A DNA stretch of 32,683 nucleotides, from positions 1 to 32,683 of the forward strand of contig JADGJL010000196.1 in assembly GCA_027600665.1 (NCBI GenBank), in the 5' to 3' direction. The notes under the pieces were generated by a model that had not been told where the DNA came from, did not search any database, and saw only the letters and a program-made list of their open reading frames with translations. The DNA comes from Irineochytrium annulatum. Lineage: Eukaryota; Chytridiomycota; Chytridiomycetes; Chytridiales; Chytridiaceae. A program made the translations under genes and the position numbers. This document shows positions 19,688 to 29,405 of the stretch, piece after piece. Positions within the stretch are counted from its first letter, which is position 1. Every line of letters starts with the position of its first letter.

Positions 19688-22129
19688 TTAAAGCTTCGGG
19701 GCTGAGAAGAGCGGGGATATCTGTGACTCAAAGTAGGGGCTAACATGGTTCGTGTTTGCCCGCTTGACCGTGTCGAAGTAGGCGTTGTAGATATCGCCGC
19801 TGGCCACACCGATGGGAGACATCAGGATGAAATCCGGGAAACCAAAGGCTGAAATATATCCCATATAAATAATCGCGTCGAAGCATTTAAAAGACCAACC
19901 ATCTGTGTATGTAATTACGTCCGACCGCATCTTCTCACACATCGCAACCACCGCATCCCGGACGCCGGCAGCTTGGTCAGATGTGAAGCTTCCTTCCATA
20001 ATGCCGACGGCCGAACCTTTCCGTCGAGCCACGTCGGCGGAATACAATGCCCCGCAAAGGCGAAGGGGCGCAATGATGTCCGAGTTCGCCGGCAGTGTTT
20101 TCAACTTCGCCTGGAATTGCATAAGGATGTAAACTTGTATATGCCAGTGCCTGAAGAAAAGTTATTTTTAACGAACCAAGCGGACCCCAAATCATAACTA
20201 CGTACGCCAATTCGATTAGCTCCACCATGTTTTGGTTCCACGGATTCCGACCTCCCTCTTTATCCAGCGCGATTTTTGCCAAGAGCCGCTTACCCTTAAT
20301 ATGCGGTCATCAGAAGAAGGAGCAAAAGCGAACACGCACCATCCTAACGACAATGGAGGAGAAGAGCCGAACATACAGCTCAACGTCCTCAAAGTCCCCT
20401 TTCTTGCTTGCGACAACTTTCTCCCCCAACGCCTTGGCCTTGCCCAAATAGGCACCCGAACCCTTCACCTCTCCACCCTCCAACCCCACGCCAAGGCAAA
20501 ACAACACATATCTCGCGCACTGCTGCGCCATGGGCGTGTTGTCCCCGCCGCCCGTCGTCATCACCCCCCAGTCGGCAATGATGCCCGCGATGCCGTTGTA
20601 GGCGCTGTACGCATGCCCGCCCACGCTCCTCCGGCACAGCTCGAGCACGTCCGACGCCCACCATGTAATGACCGCCTTCAACCCCGCGGACGTGGCGTGA
20701 ATATCCGGCAGCGCCTGCATGTATGCGTCCGGGTCCTCCTTCGATATCACCACGAGGGCGTCCCAGTGTCCCATGACGGAGGCCTCAATGCATCGGAAGA
20801 CGTACAAGCCCGCCAGGGAGGGCAGGAGCGCGTGCTGGACGGCCTGGTACTCGATGATTTGCTGATTCCTATCCCCTTGCCTCCGCGCGACGGCGTACCG
20901 GCACGCGATTGTGAGCGCTTTACCGACGGACGTCTTGACGGAGAACGTGAGCGTCAGGCGCTCTGGGATGAGGGTGGCGTACATGATGACTGGGCTCGCG
21001 GGGCCCTCGACGGAGCCATCGCGGGAAACTTGGCACCAGCGCGAAAGCATGGCGGTGCGGGGCACGCGGGCGCCAGTGACCTGGATCCAGCCGTTGTCGA
21101 GGCCGTGACGGCCGGCTTTAGCACCGAGGTCGCCGCAGGCGACGCCAGGAAGGAGGCGCCCGGTGGAGCGGTCGCGCAGGGGCGTCACGAACCAATTGAG
21201 ACCAATGGAGGCGCCGTTTATGATGGTTTGGGCGAGGAGGACTGTCTCAGTGGCGTTAGTAACTCGAATCCTAGAGAAAAGCAACTTGCCCGTGTGCGTC
21301 GCGGTTTCGCCAACCATCCCCATCCACCACTTTGTCGAAGTGATTGTCGGTGACAGGAGTACGAACTCATCCGTGACGGGGTCAAAGGTCGCCGTAGTTT
21401 CGATGTCACGCAGGGAAGAGCTAATTACATCCGGGATCAGAGATTGCAATTACGCCGCCAAAAAGGCAGCAACCATACCTATGGCCCAGCTCCGTCATCG
21501 CAAAGCTCCCAAAAATTCTGTAATCCTCCACAAGCGGCAGCAGCGCGTCCCTCTGCTCATCCGTCCCGAAGAACGACAACGCCGCTTTAAACAGCAGCCC
21601 ATGAACGCCAATCCGCATCGAGAAGCTGTCAGATAGCTCGCTGTTCCGCAAGCCGTGATGGCGCCATCAGCATTGGCGGGCGAAACAAAGAATGCGTTGT
21701 ATCAAATGTCCACGTACGTCAACCCGTGCATGACGGCCATGACGAGGTCGCGGTCCATATTGGAACGCTTCATCTCCCCAATGCGCCGAATTTGAATCAT
21801 GGTCCTTTGCAGTGGCGGAACGCGTCAATGAAGGACAAAACCATAACAAACAAAAATATTAAAACTTTCTCACTTTTCTCGAGCCTCGGGCTGGGTAAGG
21901 TCGTAGTTGTGGCCTGCTTTATAAGAAAGCATTGGATCGCGTTGAATGAGCAGGTGGGCCATATCCTGATCACGCGGAAATCGTTAGACTGACTCACGTT
22001 ACGGTGCGCTCGTCAGGTCGCGCTCACCCTGAGCCTCGATGCCTCCTCGCCCCCGTCCAGGAAGACCCGCATGCTCCTCGAGCTGAAGGTCCCATTGACC
22101 CTTTCCCGCTGGGTGTCGTTCATCTGCAT
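19688..22129 (-). CDS. acyl-CoA oxidase family protein (peroxisomal), catalytic Glu replaced
   Basis: Peroxisomal FAD acyl-CoA oxidase fold, 674 aa, the first step of fatty-acid beta-oxidation. Eight exons: 22028-22129, 21874-21965, 21718-21804, 21479-21640, 20340-21420, 20206-20294, 19900-20150 and 19688-19848; all seven joins keep frame. Landmarks are ERVNGTFSSRSM, MRIGVHGLLFKAAL, FAMTELGHSSSLRDIETTATFD, TKWWMGMVGETATH, LPGVACGDLGAKAG, GLDNGWIQVTGARVPR, SVGGHAYSAYNG and TDAFGFPDFILMSPIG. At the usual TYEGDN site the sequence reads TTGGGDN, so the catalytic glutamate is Gly. The C-terminus is APKL, a weak PTS1-like ending. Intron 7 starts GTTGGT. The start ATG at 22129 is eight codons after an in-frame stop. 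Activity is in doubt; localisation is inferred. PDK-type kinase gene follows upstream on the same strand. Confidence 0.92.
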
Positions 22130-22592
22130 GGCTGCGACCGATGTCGATGCCTACTGTGAGGTTGTCACGCGAGGCTCACGGCCTCTGGTTTTGCCGGCTC
22201 CCCGGCATATTGAGATCCGGCAACCGGTAAGGGTGCAACCTCAGCAACAGCAGGCTGCCCTCCAATGTAAATAAGTTAAGCACGTATTTGTTTCATTAGA
22301 CACGATAGAACAGACGCCGTAGACGATCTGTTCCGAAAACAAATATGTAGATGATGTATTTATTCCTGTCCAATTTAAGTTATTTGTTCCTGCGTCCATC
22401 GGCCCAGCATAATCAACTCACATTCCTTTCATCATAAAAACTCGTCAGCGGCAACCGTCATGGAAGCAAACAAAACAAAAAAAAATCAAACAAAATGAAG
22501 AAGAAAATAAACAAAAAAAGACCAGAACAATCAACCCTTCGACAAGTATGAAAGGAGAAAGGCGCGAAGCACATAATATACAGCAGCTGCAG
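22130..22592. other. intergenic region between two minus-strand genes
   Basis: About 460 bases: promoter side of the acyl-CoA oxidase gene and 3' flank of the kinase gene. A long A-rich tract (on the plus strand, ~22470-22520) lies just past the kinase stop, and a minus-strand AATAAA occurs near 22360. No gene seen. Confidence 0.45.
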
Positions 22593-24182
22593 CTAGCTGG
22601 GCAAGGGCTCTTCGGAGTCAGATAGCCGTGAAAGATGTAGATACGCGTCCGTCCTGTTATTGTAATCCAATTAGGAAACTTCATTCAAACAGCTCAAGTA
22701 AGCAAAGCCCTTACCCGTAACCCTCCATACTTATCAATCTTAAATCCCCCCCAAAGTATCTCGCATAAAGCCTACTCAGCGGCAACCCATACCCAAAGCC
22801 CGCCAGCGGCGCCCTGAAGTCGCTCTTTGAAAAACCCTCCTCCAGCTCAGGCTTCTCCGCCGTCGTGTACATGTACGTCCAAATCAACGGCATCCCACTC
22901 CTCGGGATGCCCCCGCCCTCATCGCTGATCTTGATCGTGATATCCTCCCTCCCCTCCGCCACCACGACCCTGATCTCGGGGTACTCGTCCGCGTCGACCC
23001 CGAACCTCTCCACGACGGCACGGAGCGAGTTCTTGAGCAGCTCGAACAGCATGTGATGCAGATGGCTTGGCACATACATAAAGTCCACGTCCTCGCTGTT
23101 CCCCATCAGCAGCCTGATCTCAGGCCCACCCCAAAGCCCATAGAAATCCTGACACACGACCTTGGCGTTCTCCGCCGCCTCGAGCGCAACCTTGCGGAGG
23201 GACGTGTGGGTGTTGATGATACCGACGTATTCGGGCGGGGTCGCGGAAGGGTTCTCGGACGCTCGAGCGAGGGCCACGTGTTGCCCGATGAGCATGCGGA
23301 TGCCGATGCGGGACATGTAGAAGCGGTCGAGGAACGAGTGGATGTCGACGGGGAGCGTCTGGGCGGGGAGGCCGTTCGCGGATTTGAGGTAGGGCGAGTT
23401 CGTTCGCTTCCAGTGGTCCTTGAGCTCCTGGATGCCCTTGGCTGTGGTGGAGTCGAGTCAGCACAAACGCAAGCGCATCCTCTGCAATCCGACAGAAGGC
23501 GTGAGCTCAGTTACCTAATGTTGTGGCAACTGGGTCGTGCCGCTTCTTAATGCTTTCAATGCATTCAACAAACTTGCTGTTGTAAGCGGCGACTTCCGGA
23601 GGCAAGTTTTCGTCCTTTATAGGGTTGAAATACCTGTGCGGGCGAGATGTGAATATCACACGGACCAAACTGATAACGGCCCTGCTCCTCTTCTAAATCT
23701 CACCTAACATTCAAACCCCTCGCCCCTCCAACACCGGCTCCCGTCGGAACAATCTTGTCCGCCGCCGCGGCGGCCGCGAGCTTCATCTCCATAACGGCCT
23801 TCGGGACCCCAAACGCGTCCGGCTTCGGGAACTCAATCAGCTCCCTGTACGACTGCGTGTACCAGTTCTTGACCCTGATGACGGACGGCATCTTGCTCAG
23901 CGCGTCCGGCAACGTCTCGAGCTCGACGGCCCGTCTCGCGAGCCGTATCGGCAGCTCGTTGTGGATGAACTGCGTCGCGCGGAGCATCGTCGCCTGAGAT
24001 GGTGTCCTTCCTACATAAGGGGTCCCCGTGGGAAGTGTCAGCCAAGGAGTGAAGGAGTGCGAAGTGATCGCCGCGAGGAGGTACTGACCGAACTCGACCA
24101 TCTGCCGGAGAGAGACGGCGGTCTGCGGCATCGTGGCGCTCTGACGCATCCGCTCAATGATGGCAATTGGTATGGAGCCCAT
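22593..24182 (-). CDS. mitochondrial PDK/BCKDK-type protein kinase
   Basis: Probable pyruvate (or branched-chain ketoacid) dehydrogenase kinase, 435 aa, which phosphorylates and switches off the E1 subunit in the mitochondrial matrix. Exons 24089-24182, 23704-24010, 23515-23633, 22715-23441 and 22593-22653 join in frame (introns 78, 70, 73 and 61 nt). The N-terminal helical domain reads TAVSLRQMVEFGRTPSQATM, then FIHNELPIRLARR and WYTQSYREL. The GHKL ATPase domain has the N-box FELLKNSLRAVVER, the G1 box SDEGGGIPRSGM, AGFGYGLPLSRLYARYFGGD, and the terminal GYGTDAYLHLSRL made by the last splice. The ATG at 24182 leaves hardly any presequence; an upstream targeting exon may be missed, as the frame is open for some codons before it. 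Pyruvate-type is favoured by overall resemblance, not proven. Confidence 0.9.
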
Positions 24183-24662
24183 CGCGTTAGAGGGACCTCG
24201 CCTGACTTGCTGGAGGCTGATCGAGAGTTCGTTGATTCAGGCCAGCACCGAAGTTTGACGATGTTCCTATGCGGCTGACGATCATTTAGGGCGGGGCCTG
24301 GGCGCCATGGGTGGGAAGCCCGGAGTGTCGAGATGGCCGCCTCATCCCACGAACGAGTTCGGCTTGATAGCTCGCATGTATCGCAATCCCACCTTGCCAA
24401 ACGCGAGGCAAACTGCAGTTAGGTTATACACTCTCTGCTGTTACATTTCTTTTCTAACAGTTGAAGAGATTGCTGACTAGTAGGAAAAAAGACGACGAGA
24501 TTGTACATGCTATGTCAACTGCGTGCAAGGATGTGCTGAATATAGTATCTACAAAAAAAAACAAGGGCCCGACTACGAAATTTACACACAGATCCAATAT
24601 GCATAGAAGTTGGAGAACTATCCTCTTAGCTTCACGAGGTATCATACAGGGTGAAACCGGCG
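24183..24662. other. intergenic region between the Yippee end and kinase start
   Basis: About 480 bases upstream of the kinase gene. The kinase-proximal 240 bases are GC-rich and could hold an unrecognised 5' exon (for example a basic MRRPSRHSGL frame on the minus strand); the remainder is AT-rich 3' flank. Nothing firm. Confidence 0.4.
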
Positions 24663-25436
24663 TCACGGCATGTTGCATTTCGCAATCTTGACCTTCTATG
24701 AGCGAACGTTCTCCGTAAGCGAATATGACCAACAACAGCAGCGGCAACATCCACTTCCGCTTCACCCGCAATCACAATATATGACTACCAACCTCAACAA
24801 TGTATGTGTCCTCCTTATACTTTTGGCTTTCTTCGTAAGCATATATGTACTTCCATCCGATGACTGTCTCTGTAAAGTCCAAGGAAGATTTAAACATTCA
24901 AGCGCCAATTCACCCCCCTTAAAAAACCCTTTTTAACGACGTAATATGTGCCGCCCTCGAAATTTTGAATCTCACCGCAGAATCGACAGTAGATGTCCGC
25001 GACGGTATGCATGCCCGTAATCAAAATCCTGTCCTCGCTCTGCCCAACGCGCACGTTGCTGACGGACTTAAAAAGGTACGCCCGTCCCTGTCTACCCTGG
25101 AACGCCTGGAGGGATGCCTTGAGTTATTTGAGAAACAAAGTGCCAAGCAACCGGAGGGAAACAAAACACAAGTGGCGAGGTCAACATTAAACATCCCAGT
25201 AAGAAGCACGAAATCAAAGCACGCGACAACGCATGGGAACAGCATTCCCAAGCGGGACGGCACAGCAGCAAGCATACCTTGGAGATGACGTCCTCATGTC
25301 TCGCGATGTGGCATCGGCATCCGAGGCAGCCGTAGACCCTCGTCGGGTCCTCCAGGTACACCTCGGCTTCCCGGACGGCCGTCGCGCTGACGGAGGCCGC
25401 GTCGGAGGCGACCGCGGCCCGGAGGCCCGCCAGCAT
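24663..25436 (-). CDS. Yippee family zinc-binding protein
   Basis: 132-aa Yippee/Moh1-like protein with the family's conserved zinc-binding fold; function is generally obscure, with nuclear or quality-control roles proposed in other species. Exons 25278-25436, 24976-25105, 24793-24869 and 24663-24695 join in frame (introns 172, 106 and 97 nt). Zinc ligands are the pairs CLGC and CRFC. Hallmarks are [70 protein letters not shown] and the tail YIVEKVKIAK. The last join uses a GTTGGT donor and restores the usual E-K-x-I ending; without it the protein would end EVGSHIL after 128 aa. The first ATG follows an in-frame TGA. The ~25-residue Ala/Ser-rich N-terminus is longer than in minimal Yippee proteins. 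Divergent from the CIA30 gene, 62 bp between starts. Confidence 0.93.
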
Positions 25437-25498
25437 TTGCAATCACAGTTGGGTTCAACAGAATTTGACGACTCAGATCCATTTGCGCTCGTTTTACG

Positions 25499-26278
25499 AT
25501 GCTTCTGACGTTGCTGTGCACGCTCGCGGTTGTCTGCGACCTCGTCGCAGGCGCGCCTTGGGTCCACAGAAGGAAGCAAGCATTGGTCATCGCCGATGAC
25601 AACGGCGTGCCCAACAGCATCCCGTCCGTCGCCCACGGCCTGGACCTATTCGGGAACACTGTGCCTTGGCACCTTGACCGATGGGAAACGGTCGACGACC
25701 GTGTGAGAGGAGGTTCAGTAAGCAAAGTCGCTTTCCTCTATCCGTGACTGCTCTCCGCTCACCGCTTCGACCAGTCGCAATCCTACCTCTCTGCTATAGA
25801 TTCCTCCTCGCCCGATTCCGGCGTCCTCTTTCACGGTCTCCTCGACACCTCCACCCTTGGCGGCGCTGGCTTCGCGTCCCAGTCCATTTCACTCCTCCCC
25901 AACGAGACCGCTCTCTTCGTCTCCACATCCACCTCGGCCGGCCTTATCCTCGACGTCATCGCGTCCGAGTCCTTCACGTACGCCCTCAACTTGCGCACCG
26001 CGGACCGCAAGAGGAGGCCGGACGGCAGGGTTGAGAGCACCGTCGAGTACAAGTGCCTGTTCAAGGTCGAGAGGAAGGAGGGGGAGGAGGTCGTCAGGTG
26101 CGGGTGGGGTCAGTTCGAGCCTTACTACAGGGGCAGAAAGGTCGTGGACGGATCGGCGCCCGAGCTGAGGCTCGGGGAAGTCAAGGGCATCTCTATTATG
26201 GCGCAGAGCTTGTTTGATAAGCAGAAGGGTCCTTTTAAGCTGAGGATTAGGAGCATCGGGGTTGCTGAGCTTGATTGA
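25499..26278 (+). CDS. CIA30-domain protein with N-terminal signal sequence
   Basis: 240-aa protein with a CIA30 (complex I intermediate-associated protein 30, galactose-binding-like) domain. Exons 25499-25717 and 25775-26278 flank a 57-nt intron. Domain marks are LFGNTVPWHLDRWETVDDRVRGG, then SSQSYLSAI just after the splice, LLDTSTLGGAGFASQS, SFTYALNLRTADRK, GWGQFEPYYRGR and a terminal FKLRIRSIGVAEL. NDUFAF1-type members assemble mitochondrial complex I, but here the N-terminus MLLTLLCTLAVVCDLVAGAPW is a hydrophobic core with a good signal-peptidase site (AGA/P), which points to the secretory pathway. Fungal and plant secreted or plastid CIA30 proteins of unknown role also exist. Ligand unknown. 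Confidence 0.85.
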
Positions 26279-26986
26279 CGACGCGTTGCAGGATGAATCC
26301 TACTTTTTGGTCGCTTGCATGCCAGTGATTTATTTTGGTTAGACTGATTGCGACACAATGTAATATTTATGATGCTGGACATGATTTGATCAGCGAACTT
26401 TCGCAGGGTTTTACTCGATTAGGCTCACCAAAAGCTCTCGTAACGTGCATGTTTGATTGCGATAAGAAGGTCTGGCTAACTGCATCAACGCGGACCGCGA
26501 CCGTTCATCGTTCGACCTCCAGATAATAAAAGTGATTATCACGTCCTCTGCTCGTCAACTGACAACGTGTCGACCATGACCCAGACACCTTTCTTGCTTG
26601 CTCCTCAAACGGGTGTTGCATCAGTTGACATCGCCATCTTGCTAACTCGGAGGCATCGACACCGCCATGGCCGGTCGCATAGCTTTGTGGGATACAGCGT
26701 TGAGCCACCACGCCGACTTACTATGCCCTGATTCGTCGACTTTTCTGCTCAGTTCACCGCTGTGTGTTGCGTCGCACGGATCCAAGGAATTCCGTTGATC
26801 TTATAACTCCCTTAACTGTTTCGCGCTCACTTCCAACTTTGCCATTTTGCTCCCTTGAAGTGGCATCGCGAAGGGACGGAGGCCCCCAACGAAAGTCATA
26901 GAGATAGACCAACGCCGTCGACGCCCACTCCACACCGCCGTCAACGATCTTCCCACGTCGACGTTCATAGATCATCCTAGCCAGCC
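26279..26986. other. intergenic region, promoter of the first CAP-like gene
   Basis: About 700 bases with only short unsupported frames. The last 200 bases lack a clear TATA box; a C-rich stretch with several GTCGACG/CGTCGACG repeats lies at ~26915-26965, just before the start. Confidence 0.45.
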
Positions 26987-28483
26987 ATGCTCTTCACCAG
27001 CGCCCTCGTCACCCTCGCCTTGATGGCCTCGGCCGCCAACGCCGCTCCCGCCGAGAAGAAGCCGGCCTACACTGCCGCTAACCCGACCTACGTCTCGTCC
27101 CCGTCGAGCTCGGCCGCACCGACCAAGACAATCCCGGCGCCGGACTACACTGCCGTCGTACCCCCCGTCTACACCGCCACTGCCACCAGCTCCGCCGCCC
27201 CCCAGCTGACGACAACGACCACCCCGTGCGATGAGACCTCAACCAAGGCCGCTCAGCCCACTTACTCGTCGAAGGCGCCCGAGAAGACCGAGACCGCGGC
27301 GAAGCCCACCTACACCGTGAAGTCCACCGCTGCGCCCGAGAAGACCGAGACCGGCCCGGGTTATGTCAAGTCGACTGCCTCGCCGGCCAAGTCCGTCACC
27401 TACGGCTCTGGCCCGTCTTCTTCCGCCGCCCCCGTCGTTACCTACGGCTCGCCGGCGTACACCACCCCTGCAAAGTCGACTGTCTCTCCGGTCATCACTG
27501 CGAGCCCCGTCTACGGCGCCACGACCCCGGCCTACTCGAAGGCCGTCGCCACCAAGACCCACACCAAGACCTGCAAGAAGAAGATCACGGCCGCGCCTTT
27601 CGTCGCCTCGACCGCCGCGCCCGTCGCCGCGGCCACGGACTACCCTCGCCCTCCCAAGAAGTCCTCCACCGAGGCCGCCGCCCCGGACACGACCGTCTAC
27701 GTCCAGGCCCCGGCCCCGACAGAGGACACCCCCGCTCCGACGTCCGACTCCGCCCCTGTCTTGGTCTCCCCGGCGCCCGCCCCTCCTCCGGCTCCCAAGC
27801 CCTCGAACGTCGGCTACACGGCCGACTCGAAGGAGTCCTCCTGCCTCGCCATCCAGGATATCCTCGACAACTACGCCCACAAATACGACGACAGCGCTGA
27901 CGGCTACGTCCAGATGCTGAACGACATCCGCAACCGGATCGCCTCGGCCTGCGGGAGGAGCGTCAGCCAGATGTCGTACGACTACACCGCGCAGGGCATC
28001 GCCACGAGCTCGGTTGGCCAGAGGGGTGATTGCGCCCTGACCGAGGGCGCCATCGACGGCGCCGGCGGCACGAACCTCTTCCAGCTCAGCGCCGACTATG
28101 GGTCGGGCGATGAGAACTCGGCCGCCGCTTGGCAGTTCCACAAGCACGGGCTCCAGGACTACGCGACCGAGTGCAAGTTCCGTGAGTATAATTTTTTTTT
28201 TTACCCTTCCCCTTTCTTCTTCTTCCCCGTCACCCCACGACCTCATCGCTGACCACTTCCCCCCTTTTTTTTCCCTTGTTACACAGTCCGCTTCACGGAC
28301 ATCTGCCAGAACGCCAACATCCTCAACAACTACAACTGGGCCGAGTTCGGCCACTTCACCGCCCTTCTCTGGGGCTCCGCGAACGCCGTCGGGGTCGCCA
28401 CCAAGCACTGTGGCGGCGGCGGCGCCCTCGAGGTCATGAAGATCCTCCCGAACGCCAACATCGTCGGCCAGCTCACCATCTAA
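26987..28483 (+). CDS. secreted CAP/SCP-like protein with Pro/Thr/Tyr-rich stalk
   Basis: 463-aa secreted protein. A signal peptide (MLFTSALVTLALMASAANAAP) is followed by ~250 residues rich in Ser, Thr, Pro, Ala and Tyr with repeated PxY units (KPTY, SPAY, SPVY), likely heavily O-glycosylated and wall-associated. An APEKTET block is duplicated 57 nt apart (27275 and 27332). The C-terminal domain (from ESSCLAIQDI, residue ~285) is CAP-like: GGTNLFQLSADYG and EFGHFTALLWGSANAVGVATKHC match the CAP signature region, with conserved cysteines. Of the classical CAP tetrad, only the GHF histidine is evident, so it is divergent. Exons 26987-28181 and 28287-28483; the 105-nt intron is T-rich. CAP proteins bind sterols, lipids or wall components; the role here is unknown. 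Confidence 0.85.
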
Positions 28484-29405
28484 AAGATTTGCTCTCTTTT
28501 TGCCATTTCTTTTTCAAGTGGTTCCCGTTTCTTATGCCGTACTCTACCCCACCATCCCCTTTTCGTAACGTTTCCCGATTTTTCTGTGCAACGAACATCT
28601 CCCTTTTTTGATATTTTCGTGACCCCCTTCTTTTTTTTGGTTTTCTTTGGTCAATCAATGCCCCCTTTTTTATTTACAGTCGTTATCACTTTCTTCCGCG
28701 CCGTGTTATTATGTTGTTTACATACGTTTCTCGTGTCTTTGATGGTTAAGAGCGAAAAGCGCTTAGCGAGGTCGAACATTTCTTTTTGTTCTTTGGCCCA
28801 CTATTCTCTTTCTTTCTCTCTAAAAAAAAAGTCCAGCAGAATTGTGGCTGGAGCTGGACTCTTGTTGTGATCCCTTTCTCTCTCATCATTGGCAACCTGT
28901 GCTTTTTGGGCTTTTTTTTTCACTTTCTCCTTTTTTAAAGTTGTGGCCTGCCCGCTTGTTGATAATTTTTTTTTTTATTTCTATTCGCACAAATAGATGC
29001 CCATTTTCATTTAAGTCGCAGGAAGTTTTTGGGTGTACAGCAGAAAGAATGGCCGGAAAATCGCAATAAAATACAGCCCGCTCTGTGGATAAAAGTCATG
29101 CTGTCCCCTCCCTTGGCGCACCGCCTCATTCTTACATTCCTTCAGCCATGCAGCTTTATGGAAGCATCTGAACACCTGATGACCGGGCCCAGCGGAGACG
29201 CACTGGAGCCTGCCGAGTCCGTGGACTTCATAAAGCAGGTTGAGCCGCCCCAAAGTTGAGCTTAAGCTATGGGTCAAGCTGACTAATTGTGAAAGAGACG
29301 TGATCTTTCCAATGTATAAAGAGAACTTGCATTAACCTTCGCAGACAGCTCGAAGAGGCTTGCTTGCTTGCCAAACGACCGTTTTGTAACATTTGCTCTG
29401 GCGTC
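28484..29405. other. T-rich intergenic region
   Basis: About 920 bases. The first ~550 are strongly pyrimidine-rich with many T-runs (e.g. 28912-28920, 28966-28977), typical of a 3' flank. No gene, RNA or repeat unit recognised. An AATAAA occurs near 29066. Confidence 0.5.

Noticed and set aside
20232..21353. 373-codon plus-strand frame antisense to the acyl-CoA oxidase
   Set aside because: The opposite strand carries a fully recognisable enzyme with seven consistent introns; this frame is Arg/Gly/Ala-rich without motifs.
24787..24792. Yippee protein ending EVGSHIL by reading through GTTGGT
   Set aside because: Splicing here gives the family-typical tail (VEKVKIAK), and the same donor sequence is needed in three other genes of the window.
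27239..28408. 389-codon open frame antisense to the first CAP-like gene
   Set aside because: It is a by-product of the GC-rich, Ser/Pro/Ala-biased sense codons: the translation is Gly/Arg/Val low-complexity, has no domain, and runs across the sense-strand intron.
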